Shown: piece by piece, positions 55,507-63,448 of the stretch
Layout of the letters: each line of letters opens with the position of its first letter
How positions within the stretch are numbered: the stretch's first letter is position 1
Origin: Cytophagales bacterium
GTDB taxonomy: Bacteria; Bacteroidota; Bacteroidia; Cytophagales; Cyclobacteriaceae
Direction of reading: 5' to 3'
Length of the DNA: 64,000 nucleotides
NCBI GenBank assembly: GCA_017303805.1
Contig: JAFLBQ010000004.1
Span: 359,668 to 423,667, forward strand
Program-made: the position numbers and the translations under genes
The notes under the pieces: generated by a model
What the model saw: the letters and a program-made list of their open reading frames with translations, nothing else
Told to the model about the DNA's origin: nothing
The model's database searches: none

Positions 55507-55571
55507 GCGGCACACTTGCCAAAGCCCGCACAATCCTTCCCGCAAGACCAAAGCTTTGCCAAGAGTGCCGC
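55507..55571 (+). repeat. bookend hairpin, 3' end of cassette 9
   Basis: Arms GCGGCACACTTGCCAAAGC and GCTTTGCCAAGAGTGCCGC pair with two mismatches. Loop starts CCGCACAATCC and ends AGACCAAA. Nearly the same hairpin closes cassette 11. The stretch 55572-55790 up to the attC-like site shows only short direct repeats (CAATCTAC twice near 55727) and no gene. Confidence 0.85.
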
Positions 55572-55800
55572 ACCCCCGCACCAATATTTGACAGATTGGG
55601 CAAAGTAACCCGTGAAATTGGGTACGGTTGCCGCGGCCTGAGAACACCGACAATGACCAGTGGACTTAAAGCCTTAAAGCAATGAAAGAAAAAGAAGAGA
55701 ACACATAACGGCTGACAATACTTTATACAATCTACCAATCTACCAACCCGACAATGTGGGCCATAACAACATAGGACATAAAAAAAAGAATGGCACATGG

Positions 55801-55971
55801 CGCTAACACCGTGTTTATTTAATTGCGGGGTGATGTGTCCTTATTCAAATTCATTTCTTAATTTCGTTCGGTGTCGGGGGACAAGAACGGTGATGGTCGG
55901 GCTTAACATTCCGCTACGCTCCATTTTTAAGCCCTCCTATTCCCGCAACTAAATAAACACAAACGTTGTGC
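55801..55971 (+). repeat. attC-like site 9 (end of cassette 9)
   Basis: AAC ends at 55807; GTT begins at 55965. Trunk GTGTTTATTTAATTGCGGG pairs with CCCGCAACTAAATAAACAC with only the A/C mismatch. Cassette start GTTAGCGCCAATGCC (50328) pairs with GGCACATGGCGCTAAC (55792-55807). Inner hairpin GGGCTTAA/TTAAGCCC has the CCGCTACGCTCC loop. Confidence 0.92.
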
Positions 55972-56005
55972 ACAATGCCTCGGGACGGAGACGTGACTTC
56001 GAACA

Positions 56006-56063
56006 TTGGCACTTTTGCTTGCCCCACATTCCCGCGCGACACCAAAGTAAGCAAAAGAGCCAA
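56006..56063 (+). repeat. bookend hairpin, 5' end of cassette 10
   Basis: Arms TTGGCACTTTTGCTT and AAGCAAAAGAGCCAA, loop region GCCCCACATTCCCGCGCGAC plus ACCAAAGT. It differs from the cassette 6 bookend by only a few bases although the cargo is unrelated. Confidence 0.88.
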
Positions 56064-56114
56064 GAGTTCTCAAACTTTATAAAATAGGAGTTCACTAACA
56101 AATTAGGCAACAGT

Positions 56115-56131
56115 ATAGGAGTTACTCCTAT
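56115..56131 (+). promoter_or_regulatory. palindromic operator candidate upstream of the HTH gene
   Basis: ATAGGAGTTACTCCTAT is a perfect 17-base palindrome. A further half-site ATAGGAGT lies at 56084-56091. About 82 bases separate it from the HTH gene at 56213, so autoregulation is plausible but unproven. Confidence 0.55.
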
Positions 56132-56212
56132 TTCAAAATTGGAATATGAAAGAGGTGTGGTATTTAGGTCGATTAGTCTATAATAGGTAGTGATGCTAAT
56201 TTAAAAGACGTT

Positions 56213-56425
56213 ATGGATTATATTACTTACTCCCGAAGACTGACACAAATTCTGGGAAGAATAGAATCTAAAAGACTTGAATCTCCTAAACAGATTGCGC
56301 TTAGCTTCGGAGTATCTGAGAAAACTATTCGAAGGATGATTAATCATCTAAGAGAAAGTGGTTATCCTATTGAATATTGTCGAAAGAGAAAAAAATATTT
56401 GTTAAAAAGTCACGCGGACAAATAA
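56213..56425 (+). CDS. small HTH regulator (cassette 10)
   Basis: 70 residues. PKQIALSFGVSEKTIRRMINHLRESGYPIEYCRKRKKYLLK is a winged helix of the HTH_11 type, matching in layout the regulator at 40610. It is essentially a bare DNA-binding domain. The palindrome at 56115 may be its target. The following lipoprotein gene starts 56 bases downstream and may be under its control. Confidence 0.75.
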   Translation: MDYITYSRRLTQILGRIESKRLESPKQIALSFGVSEKTIRRMINHLRESGYPIEYCRKRKKYLLKSHADK

Positions 56426-56481
56426 TGTCCGTGACGGATTTTTTATTTGTATATTCTCATAAAAAACCAAACTCTTATCTT

Positions 56482-57003
56482 ATGAAACTAAAAAATTACT
56501 ATCGTTTTACTTTACTGCTGTTACTCACAGTAACTATTTATTATGGTTGTGCAGACCTTGAATTTTCGGATAATGCGAAATTACCAATTCAGGACTTTGA
56601 TATTAGTTCAAGAGCTTCCTTGCCTCAAGCACTTCTTGACAGCACTATAAAGGCTGAGAAAGCAGTCAATAACAACGACAAAAATCCGTCAACATCCGAG
56701 ACTACGGCATCGGCATTTTCAACATCTGTTAATTACGCCCTCCAGGCGACAGTTAGTGCCCAATCGACATACCCTGGCTATTCTGTTCAAAAAATTAAGG
56801 ACGGGAGCCGTAATACAACAGTTGGCCCATCCTATAGTTGGGCTAATAATTACCCCGATGGCACCAGATTACCACAAAGTGTATTTCTAAAGTTTGGCTC
56901 ACTTAAAAAGGTAAATCGGATTGATATTTACACCAGTTCTGGTTATGAGCTTCAAAATTATACTATTCAATACCGTGTAACACCGACAGGTACGTGGAAC
57001 TGA
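56482..57003 (+). CDS. lipoprotein with incomplete F5/8 type C (discoidin) domain (cassette 10)
   Basis: 173 residues from MKLKNYYRFTLLLLLTVTIYYGCADL, with lipobox YGC. From about residue 85, NYALQATVSAQSTYPGYSVQ, IKDGSRNTT and VFLKFGSLKKVNRIDIYTSSG...YTIQYRVTPTGTWN follow the discoidin beta-sandwich, which binds carbohydrate. The domain stops at GTWN, where family members normally run on for some 40-50 residues, so the C-terminus looks truncated. The next gene overlaps its end, as if cargo had been joined there. Confidence 0.7.
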   Translation: MKLKNYYRFTLLLLLTVTIYYGCADLEFSDNAKLPIQDFDISSRASLPQALLDSTIKAEKAVNNNDKNPSTSETTASAFSTSVNYALQATVSAQSTYPGYSVQKIKDGSRNTTVGPSYSWANNYPDGTRLPQSVFLKFGSLKKVNRIDIYTSSGYELQNYTIQYRVTPTGTWN

Positions 57004-57035
57004 AATGGTTGGTGGTTTTTTATTATTTTGATCTT

Positions 57036-57773
57036 ATGTTTAAAATATCTTTGGTTTTTTCAAGTGCAATGATGCTTCTCCAATCTCTTATTGGTGTTGA
57101 CGCAAATGCACAAAGTTTTTTGGGTTTATCAGTCAATTATGGCGATGAACTCACCTTTACTCCATATTACTCTGATTTGCTTTTGAAAAGGAAATCATTT
57201 TCCCCTACCCTGGTATACTCATATCAAAAGAAATTTCCTTCACATTTTTCTGTTATTGTTGGTGGACAGGCTGGAATTGCAGGGTATCAATTAATCCCGC
57301 TGTTGAGTGATCCTATGAGCCAGAGTAAGGAGCGATTTCCTTTTGTTGACTATGGAATTTTTGTAAGCAGATTAGAAGCTACACCTGGCAAAGTATTTCA
57401 TATTGGCAAAAAAGAGATGTTTATTGGGTTGGGGGGTGGAATTAGTTACTACCTACTATTTCCGTTTACGACTATGAGCGTATTTGGAGAATACCAAGGT
57501 TCATTTCAAGAGTTATTTTCTGCCTATATCGAGGCCCCTGATGCTGGTACCTTTAGTGGATTTGCTAAAGCGTATGTAAAAGTCTCAATCTCAAATCGGC
57601 TTGACTTAGCATTTCAATATTCGCAGCATTTTCAACCTATACTTCATGGCGAGTTTGAATTCTACCAGACCAGTACCCCCACAGCCGGATCAATAAAGCT
57701 TATTCCTCGAGGTGTTTCATTAATATTGCTTTATCGCTTGAGAAAATTTGACGACTCGACATTTAGAGACTAA
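57036..57773 (+). CDS. outer-membrane beta-barrel-like protein (cassette 10)
   Basis: 245 residues from MFKISLVFSSAMMLLQSLIGVDANAQ, a signal peptide; the upstream in-frame ATG at 56994 would bury it. The mature part alternates beta strands (FLGLSVNYGDELTFTPYYSDLL, FSVIVGGQAGIAGYQL, LDLAFQYSQHFQPIL) and nears its end with VSLILLYRL. No family recognised. It lies 32 bases after the truncated lipoprotein and could be its membrane partner. Confidence 0.68.
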   Translation: MFKISLVFSSAMMLLQSLIGVDANAQSFLGLSVNYGDELTFTPYYSDLLLKRKSFSPTLVYSYQKKFPSHFSVIVGGQAGIAGYQLIPLLSDPMSQSKERFPFVDYGIFVSRLEATPGKVFHIGKKEMFIGLGGGISYYLLFPFTTMSVFGEYQGSFQELFSAYIEAPDAGTFSGFAKAYVKVSISNRLDLAFQYSQHFQPILHGEFEFYQTSTPTAGSIKLIPRGVSLILLYRLRKFDDSTFRD

Positions 57774-57817
57774 TTCCAACTCACGACAGCTTAGAATTGA
57801 ACTCACCAAACGAACCA

Positions 57818-57877
57818 CAGCACCAATGCCAAAGCCGCCCAACCCAACCCACATCCAAAGCTTTGGCATCCGTGCTG
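57818..57877 (+). repeat. bookend hairpin, 3' end of cassette 10
   Basis: Arms CAGCACCAATGCCAAAG and CTTTGGCATCCGTGCTG, C-rich loop ending CCCACATCCAAAG. Near copy of the cassette 6 hairpin at 37264. No T-tract follows. Confidence 0.88.
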
Positions 57878-57902
57878 CAGTAACGGTCGACTGCGGCACT
57901 GT

Positions 57903-58069
57903 GCATAACAACGTGTTTATGTCAACTTGGGGGTTCGGTGTCGTTATGTAGTTTCTGTTTCTTTAGTTAGTTTCGTATCGGTGGACAATTTCGGTGTGGT
58001 CGTGTTTGTCATGCTACGCATTTAACAAACACTCCTAACCCCAAGTCGCCATAAACACAAACGTTGTGG
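57903..58069 (+). repeat. attC-like site 10 (end of cassette 10)
   Basis: AAC ends at 57909; GTT begins at 58063. Trunk GTGTTTATGTCAACTTGGGG pairs with CCCCAAGTCGCCATAAACAC, the A facing C plus one neighbouring mismatch. Cassette start GTTGTGCACAATGCC pairs with GGCACTGTGCATAAC (57895-57909). Inner hairpin GTGTTTGT/ACAAACAC has a shortened ATGCTACGCAT loop. Confidence 0.9.
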
Positions 58070-58271
58070 CCCATGCCTCTCCGACAGTTAGACCACGGAC
58101 GAAAAAAGAAATAACGACCGACTCTCACGGGGGACTAATTATAATTTCACCAAACCAGCAGGTCATACAAAAAAAAGGACTTGGGACAGTAATAAACCAA
58201 ACCGACATTTATGCACAAAGACTCTGAACTCTCCACCGCACTGCAACCAATTAAGATTCTCGCCCCCGCCT

Positions 58272-58328
58272 TTGGCACTTGCCATTGCAGCACATCCAGC
58301 CCACATCCAAAGCAAAGGCAAGAGCCAA
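58272..58328 (+). repeat. bookend hairpin, 5' end of cassette 11
   Basis: Arms TTGGCACTTGCCATTGC and GCAAAGGCAAGAGCCAA, loop AGCACATCCAGCCCACATCC plus AAA. The upstream CCACCGCACTGCAACC and AGATTCTCGCC blocks match cassette 9. The tail GCCAACGCACGACAGA follows. With attC-like site 10 it fills most of 57774-58377. Confidence 0.87.
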
Positions 58329-58377
58329 GCCAACGCACGACAGATTTAACTATAGGATATAAAGAACCCAATGAACC

Positions 58378-59040
58378 ATGAGCAAAATTCAACTGGCAAT
58401 CGTGGACGACCACGAAATGGTTCGAAAAGCATTTAGGAGATTATTAAATTTAGAAAATGATCTAGAAGTTATGCTAGAGGCTGAGAATGGCATTGACTTA
58501 CTCCAAAAACTTCCTAAATCAAACCCTGAGATAATCTTAATGGATATTCGAATGCCAAAGATGAACGGGATTGAAGCAACAGATAAAGTACTATCACAAT
58601 ATCAAAACATTAAAATTATAGCATTCACACAATTTGATGATGAGCAAAATATAATTGAAATGTACTCGCGCGGAGCAAAGGCCTTCCTCTGCAAGCAATG
58701 CGAACCGGAAGAACTGTTCAAAGTTATCCGGATAGTGCATAAAGGGGGCGCTTACTTGACAGACCAAAATCTTAAGATTATTCAAAGTCAACTAAAGCCT
58801 CGATCCACTCAGAGCCAAGAAAGTTCCTGTTTTATATTTGAACTTACAGCTCAAGAAATGAAAATCATCCAACTCTTACAAGCTGGCAAGACAAGTAAAG
58901 AAATCGCAAGCACGTTGAAGCTTACCATTAAGACTATCAGAACTTATCGTGAAAGATTATTAAAGAAAACGAAAACAAGGAACGTTGTCGAATTATTGAA
59001 CGCATGCAGAGAGGAAAATTCTAACATCAAACCTCTTTAA
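58378..59040 (+). CDS. orphan response regulator, NarL/FixJ type (cassette 11)
   Basis: 220 residues. Receiver with Asp10-Asp11, phosphoacceptor Asp56 (IILMDIRMP) and Lys in FLCKQCEP. The C-terminal HTH GKTSKEIASTLKLTIKTIRTYRERLLKKTKTRNVVELLN is nearly identical to the cassette 9 regulator. The kinase must lie elsewhere. It is followed by the shared inverted repeat and then the double-glycine peptide gene, which it very likely controls. Confidence 0.9.
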   Translation: MSKIQLAIVDDHEMVRKAFRRLLNLENDLEVMLEAENGIDLLQKLPKSNPEIILMDIRMPKMNGIEATDKVLSQYQNIKIIAFTQFDDEQNIIEMYSRGAKAFLCKQCEPEELFKVIRIVHKGGAYLTDQNLKIIQSQLKPRSTQSQESSCFIFELTAQEMKIIQLLQAGKTSKEIASTLKLTIKTIRTYRERLLKKTKTRNVVELLNACREENSNIKPL

Positions 59041-59053
59041 TCTTATTAAGATC

Positions 59054-59104
59054 AATGTCGGCAAATGCCGACATTGACAAAGTAGTTTTATTAGAATTAC
59101 TTTG
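59054..59104 (+). promoter_or_regulatory. operator and promoter of the double-glycine peptide gene
   Basis: AATGTCGGCA-AA-TGCCGACATT (59054-59075), 21 bases, then TTACTTTG (59097-59104). It is the same arrangement as at 51277-51327. The peptide ATG is 29 bases after the box, as is the lipoprotein ATG in cassette 9. Confidence 0.82.
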
Positions 59105-59133
59105 TAATATGTTCAACTAAATAAATACTTACT

Positions 59134-59313
59134 ATGAAAAAGCTTAGCTTTGAAAAAATGGAAAAAATCGAAGGCGGTTGCATTGAGTATGCACTTGCTT
59201 GGGCAGAAGCTACCTACAATTACCTTGAAGCAGAGACTGAGGCGGCAAGGGCTTTTTGGGGAGCCGTTGCCACAGCTAATCAAATTGCATGGCTAAATTG
59301 TGCAATCGAGTAA
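59134..59313 (+). CDS. double-glycine leader peptide, bacteriocin- or pheromone-like (cassette 11)
   Basis: 59 residues. The leader MKKLSFEKMEKIEGG is the classic LSxxExxxIxGG signal cut by C39 proteases. The 44-residue core starts CIEYALAWAEATYNYLEAET, is Ala-rich, amphipathic and acidic, and has two Cys (residues 16 and 56), one at each end, that could form a disulfide. No modification enzyme is encoded in this cassette, so it is probably an unmodified bacteriocin or signal peptide exported by the ABC protein at 61248. Confidence 0.85.
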   Translation: MKKLSFEKMEKIEGGCIEYALAWAEATYNYLEAETEAARAFWGAVATANQIAWLNCAIE

Positions 59314-59332
59314 ATCAGGTCTTCTCTACTTG

Positions 59333-59371
59333 AAAGAGGAAGTCCTCAATTCAGGGGCATCCTCTTTTTTA
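59333..59371 (+). terminator. terminator after the peptide gene
   Basis: AAAGAGGA pairs with TCCTCTTT across a 19-base loop and ends in T6. It would make the peptide transcript mostly monocistronic. Confidence 0.8.
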
Positions 59372-59395
59372 ATTTAATGTAATCAATAAATTGTG

Positions 59396-60049
59396 ATGAC
59401 ACCAAGGATGCAGGACAAGATATTAGTTGTTGTACTTATATTATCTAATATCATTGTTTATTATTTAACATCGTCACTCGTATCTGAAGATATGCTTTAT
59501 AATGATATGTCTGAACGTTTTGGTTCGGATATAGCGATGAATGCTATTGAACGGAGGAGTGATGTTAACTTCAACTTTCTAAAATACGGACTTCAAACGA
59601 TTTGGATTACTTTTAAAATACTTGCCATAATTACAATCATGACTACTGGCTTAAATGCATTTCAGTTAAAGTTTAGCTTTTCACAAGTTGCTAAAGCTGC
59701 GATTCTACCCCTTTTTATTTTTTTACTTCCAGACATGGCAAAATTAATTTGGTTCTCTTTCATAAATCCAAACTACGAAATGCAAGAGCTAAATGATTTT
59801 CCTCAATTTGCGGTTTCTGATATCCTTATTAACCTTGATTTAACAAGTAAAACTAGTTTCGCTGGCCGCTTATTCAATATCGTTACTATTCCAAGTCTTT
59901 TATTCTGCTATTTCTTTGCTCAAAATATATTGACGATGCAAGACAAGAGAAGTTCGTTGCCCTATCAGGCCTCTTTTATATCATATTTTGTAGTCATATC
60001 TGCTTTAAGGTTATTACAACTATCATTCACTTCAATAGTTTCCCCATGA
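59396..60049 (+). CDS. five-helix membrane protein of the peptide cassette
   Basis: About 217 residues from the ATG at 59396 (GTG at 59393 also possible). Five hydrophobic segments; the centre reads FSFSQVAKAAILPLFIFLLPDMAKLIWFSF. It resembles by eye the chromosomal protein at 13858-14490. Its last codon overlaps the next gene by 4 bases. Position between precursor and exporter suggests an export helper or immunity role, which is inference only. Confidence 0.72.
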   Translation: MTPRMQDKILVVVLILSNIIVYYLTSSLVSEDMLYNDMSERFGSDIAMNAIERRSDVNFNFLKYGLQTIWITFKILAIITIMTTGLNAFQLKFSFSQVAKAAILPLFIFLLPDMAKLIWFSFINPNYEMQELNDFPQFAVSDILINLDLTSKTSFAGRLFNIVTIPSLLFCYFFAQNILTMQDKRSSLPYQASFISYFVVISALRLLQLSFTSIVSP

Positions 60050-60750
60050 TAATACGTTGTTTGCTAATTATTCATTTGTTGAACATAAAAGGGTACGCTC
60101 AGGATTTTGATGGCGTATATTCCGGTAAGATATTCTCCCCAAAAAATGTATTCGTGCTGTCAACAACCAGTGAAACAGCGATTGGAACAATTCATCTTAA
60201 TCGTACAGACAAAGTAATATTTATGGGAGCTGTAAGTAATTCAAAATTAATAGGCTCAGTCCAGTCAAATAATCAATCATGGAATGTCAGTGGCGAACTT
60301 AAAGGTGATACACTTCTACTAACCCTTACATCCTCAGATAAAACAATATACGGAAAGCTGGGTAGGGTTTCCCATAATTCTAAATATAATGTAAACAAGC
60401 TACTTGTTAACAAAGCAGAACTTAATTTAGACCTAGTAGGAACATGGAAACTTATTGAAAGTGTAAAAGTAAATGGTGATAAAGTAACAGAGAGGATAAC
60501 ACAGGGTTTTACTTATCAATTCTTGTCTAATGGTTCATGCGTAATCAGTTCACCTTCACTGGATGAAATGCTTAGAAAAAGCAAATTGCCACCTCCAAAA
60601 TCGCGGTGGGAGACCATCGGCTCCAATATCATCATCACAACAGGTGACTCAAAACCTATGAACACAGAGTCAACCTATGAAATTAAGGGGGACTCCCTTT
60701 ATTTAACTTATAAAGGAACCAAAAGTTTATATCTCAAAGTTTCTAAGTAA
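60046..60750 (+). CDS. secreted lipocalin-like protein (cassette 11)
   Basis: 234 residues with signal MIIRCLLIIHLLNIKGYAQ. The C-terminal half from about residue 128, LDLVGTWKLIESVKVNGDKV...FTYQFLSNGSCVIS, is a lipocalin-like sandwich with GTW motif. The first half is also beta-rich (FDGVYSGKIF, FMGAVSNSKLIGSVQ). It is translationally coupled to the membrane protein before it (ATGA overlap). Candidate immunity or accessory factor. Confidence 0.68.
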   Translation: MIIRCLLIIHLLNIKGYAQDFDGVYSGKIFSPKNVFVLSTTSETAIGTIHLNRTDKVIFMGAVSNSKLIGSVQSNNQSWNVSGELKGDTLLLTLTSSDKTIYGKLGRVSHNSKYNVNKLLVNKAELNLDLVGTWKLIESVKVNGDKVTERITQGFTYQFLSNGSCVISSPSLDEMLRKSKLPPPKSRWETIGSNIIITTGDSKPMNTESTYEIKGDSLYLTYKGTKSLYLKVSK

Positions 60751-60761
60751 GCCGGATCGTT

Positions 60762-61244
60762 ATGAAAGTACTGGCAGCATTTTTAGTTGCTTTTCTTTTT
60801 AATTCCAATTCTTTTGCGCAGTTACGAACTGACAGCATAATAATTAAAACCACTCCCATTCCAATCAAAGGTGGGAGGTACTACTTTGACTCCGAACGAA
60901 CAACATTTGATGGAGTCGGACTCTTACTAAATTCTCTAAATGACAAGATAATTGACAAACGAATCAGACAAGTTCATTTGTTAAAGGATTTCCGAAAAAT
61001 TATTCACATCAGCATACTAACATATGGATTAATTATGCTCCAAGATCAACAACCATCCCTGTCCAGATCTAAAATGGCAGGAAATCTGATAATAGGGGCA
61101 TCCCTCACTTTAATCCCCCTTGCCCTTATTGGTAAAACACTCGAGTCTCAGGCTATACAACGATACAACCAATTGATATTAAAACCACAGGCCATGATTG
61201 ATCAAGAAAGGGGTATTCTAATTGGGCTTACCTATAAATTCTAA
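60762..61244 (+). CDS. secreted/membrane hypothetical protein (cassette 11)
   Basis: 160 residues. MKVLAAFLVAFLFNSNSFAQ is a signal peptide. A single later hydrophobic region (MAGNLIIGASLTLIPLALIG) could span a membrane, and the end ERGILIGLTYKF is barrel-like. No family recognised. It lies 11 bases after the lipocalin-like gene and 3 before the exporter gene, so it is part of the export operon. Confidence 0.6.
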   Translation: MKVLAAFLVAFLFNSNSFAQLRTDSIIIKTTPIPIKGGRYYFDSERTTFDGVGLLLNSLNDKIIDKRIRQVHLLKDFRKIIHISILTYGLIMLQDQQPSLSRSKMAGNLIIGASLTLIPLALIGKTLESQAIQRYNQLILKPQAMIDQERGILIGLTYKF

Positions 61245-61247
61245 TCC

Positions 61248-63401
61248 TTGTTCAAAACGAAAATTGCGAGGTCATTTACTTTTCAGCATGATAGGTCTGA
61301 TTGCGGTGTTGCGTGCCTTTCATCTATAATCAAGTATCATAACAGCGAAGTACCACTTGAACGCCTAAGGGAGTTAAGCGGAACAACAACCCAAGGGACA
61401 ACTCTTTTAGGCCTTTACCAAGCGAGCACAAAACTTGGTCTTGATGCGCAGGGGTTAGAAATCGAAAGCATAGACCAGTTGGTAACCTTTAAAGAACCTG
61501 CAATCCTGCACGTAACAATCGATGAAAGAATGAACCACTTCATCGTATTCTACTGCTTCAATCCTGAAGACAACATAGTAATTGGTGATCCAGCTAAGGG
61601 AATTATTATATTATCAAAACCAGAACTTGAAAATATTTGGAAATCCAAAGTATTGCTAAAGTTATCTCCGAATCAAGATTTTGCAAAAAACCAAGAAGCC
61701 GTCCAACGAAAAAAGAACTGGTTGATTAAACTAGCTAAACCAGATGCTACCATTCTAATAATTATTCTGATTCTTGGAATTATTCTTTCAGGTCTTAATA
61801 TTTCAACATCAATCTTCTCTCAAAAACTTATAGATAATGTCATCCCTGAAGGTAATAGCAAAAGGCTCTTTCATAGCATCTTATTCCTTGGCTATTTATT
61901 ATTGTTGAGGTCGGGGCTAAACTATTTACGTGGGGTATTCTTGGTTAGTCAAGGTCTTGAATTCAATAAAAGAATAGTCACTAATTTTTACTACACGATA
62001 CTTCGGTTACCAAAATTATTTTTCGATTCGCGCAAGATAGGTGACCTTATAGCTCGTATAAATGACACAAGGAGAATACAATCAGTTATAAGCTTAATTG
62101 TTGGAAATATCCTAATTGACGCACTACTTGTAATCGCATCATTAATAGCTGTATTCTTCTACTCCGGTGTGATTGGTACTCTTGTCGCTCTTTCTGTGCC
62201 GACTTATGCGGTTATAGTTTATTTCTTAAACAAGAAAATTCTCGTTTCTCAGAAAGAGGTGATGGCTAGCTATGCAGCTACTGAAAGTCAATACATTGAT
62301 TCCCTGCAGGGAATTGCAACAATTAAATCTGAAAGCAGAGAACCGCTGTTTGAATCAATAAACGAAAGAATATATGGTGATTTTCAATCAAAGGTTTACG
62401 CGCTGGGTAAAACAAATATCTCTTTTGGTCTCTTATCTGACATCTTCGGAGTACTCTTCATTGTAAGTGTTTTTGGAATTGGAGCTCTCTTGGTGATTCA
62501 AAAGGAAATTCGTTTAGGGGAATTTGTGGCACTAGTAGGGTTATCCGGGAGTTCAATACCCGCTGTTATTCGAGTGTCCTTGGCTAATGTTCAACTTCAA
62601 GAAGCGAAAGTCGCTTTTGATCGCATGTTCGAGTTTACTGAATTGGCAACAGAAGATTCTGGTAGTCATAAAGTTACCGATCAAGAAATGCTTGATTCAA
62701 TTGGTGCGCATGGTATCAATTTGAAAATTCAAAACGTTACTTTCGCTTTTCCTGGCCGCTCAACAATACTGAGAAACATATGCCTTACTGCAAGTTCAGG
62801 GGAGCGTGTGGCTATTATAGGAGAGAGTGGCGGTGGGAAAAGTACCTTAATTCAAATTCTGCAAAAATTCTATAATCTTGAGTCCGGGCGCATTTTCATA
62901 AATGAGTTTTCACTTGCGGACATTTCAACAAACGATTGGCGACAACTCATTAGTGTCATACCTCAAGACATCAAAATATTTAATGGTAACTTGCTATTCA
63001 ACATTACGCTTTCTGAGGACAAAACTAAATTTAAGGAGGCAATTAATTTTTGTCATGAAACTGGGTTTGAGAAATACTTTGATAGATTGCCGCAGGGATA
63101 TGCCACAATGTTGGGCGAAGAGGGGTTAAATATTTCGGGAGGCCAGAGGCAGCTGATCGGATTTGCGAGAGCCTTGTTTTCTAATCCACGGCTACTGCTG
63201 CTTGATGAATCCACTTCAGCGTTGGACAAAACGGCTGAAAATTTTATCCTCTCGCTTATTAATAGGAGAAAAAGCAATTTTACTGTGGTAATGGTTACGC
63301 ATCGGCCAAAGCTTGCCGCGTTCTGCGACAAAATTTTCTTGCTTGAAAATGGTTTTCTAAAGGAGTTAACGAATGATTTTCATATAAGCAATTTCGACTA
63401 A
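61248..63401 (+). CDS. peptidase C39-containing ABC exporter (cassette 11)
   Basis: 717 residues from a TTG start (MFKTKIARSFTFQ). C39 domain with Gln13, Cys19 (DCGVACL), His97 (ERMNHFIVFY) and Asp114 (IGDPAKG); six-helix membrane domain; ATPase with Walker A GESGGGKST, signature ISGGQRQLIG and Walker B LLLDESTSALD. It would cleave the peptide of 59134 after Gly-Gly and export it. Unlike cassette 8, no HlyD adaptor is present, so it either uses one from elsewhere or works alone. Confidence 0.92.
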   Translation: MFKTKIARSFTFQHDRSDCGVACLSSIIKYHNSEVPLERLRELSGTTTQGTTLLGLYQASTKLGLDAQGLEIESIDQLVTFKEPAILHVTIDERMNHFIVFYCFNPEDNIVIGDPAKGIIILSKPELENIWKSKVLLKLSPNQDFAKNQEAVQRKKNWLIKLAKPDATILIIILILGIILSGLNISTSIFSQKLIDNVIPEGNSKRLFHSILFLGYLLLLRSGLNYLRGVFLVSQGLEFNKRIVTNFYYTILRLPKLFFDSRKIGDLIARINDTRRIQSVISLIVGNILIDALLVIASLIAVFFYSGVIGTLVALSVPTYAVIVYFLNKKILVSQKEVMASYAATESQYIDSLQGIATIKSESREPLFESINERIYGDFQSKVYALGKTNISFGLLSDIFGVLFIVSVFGIGALLVIQKEIRLGEFVALVGLSGSSIPAVIRVSLANVQLQEAKVAFDRMFEFTELATEDSGSHKVTDQEMLDSIGAHGINLKIQNVTFAFPGRSTILRNICLTASSGERVAIIGESGGGKSTLIQILQKFYNLESGRIFINEFSLADISTNDWRQLISVIPQDIKIFNGNLLFNITLSEDKTKFKEAINFCHETGFEKYFDRLPQGYATMLGEEGLNISGGQRQLIGFARALFSNPRLLLLDESTSALDKTAENFILSLINRRKSNFTVVMVTHRPKLAAFCDKIFLLENGFLKELTNDFHISNFD

Positions 63402-63448
63402 GTTTGAACATTTAGGCATTGCTGCGATCCGATAGGATCATCCCGACA

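Noticed and set aside
55755-55785. A possible remnant attC left half (GGGCCATAACAACATAGG) before site 9
   Set aside because: It resembles an R'' sequence, but no matching trunk arm or GTT half was found, so cassette 9 is kept as one unit.
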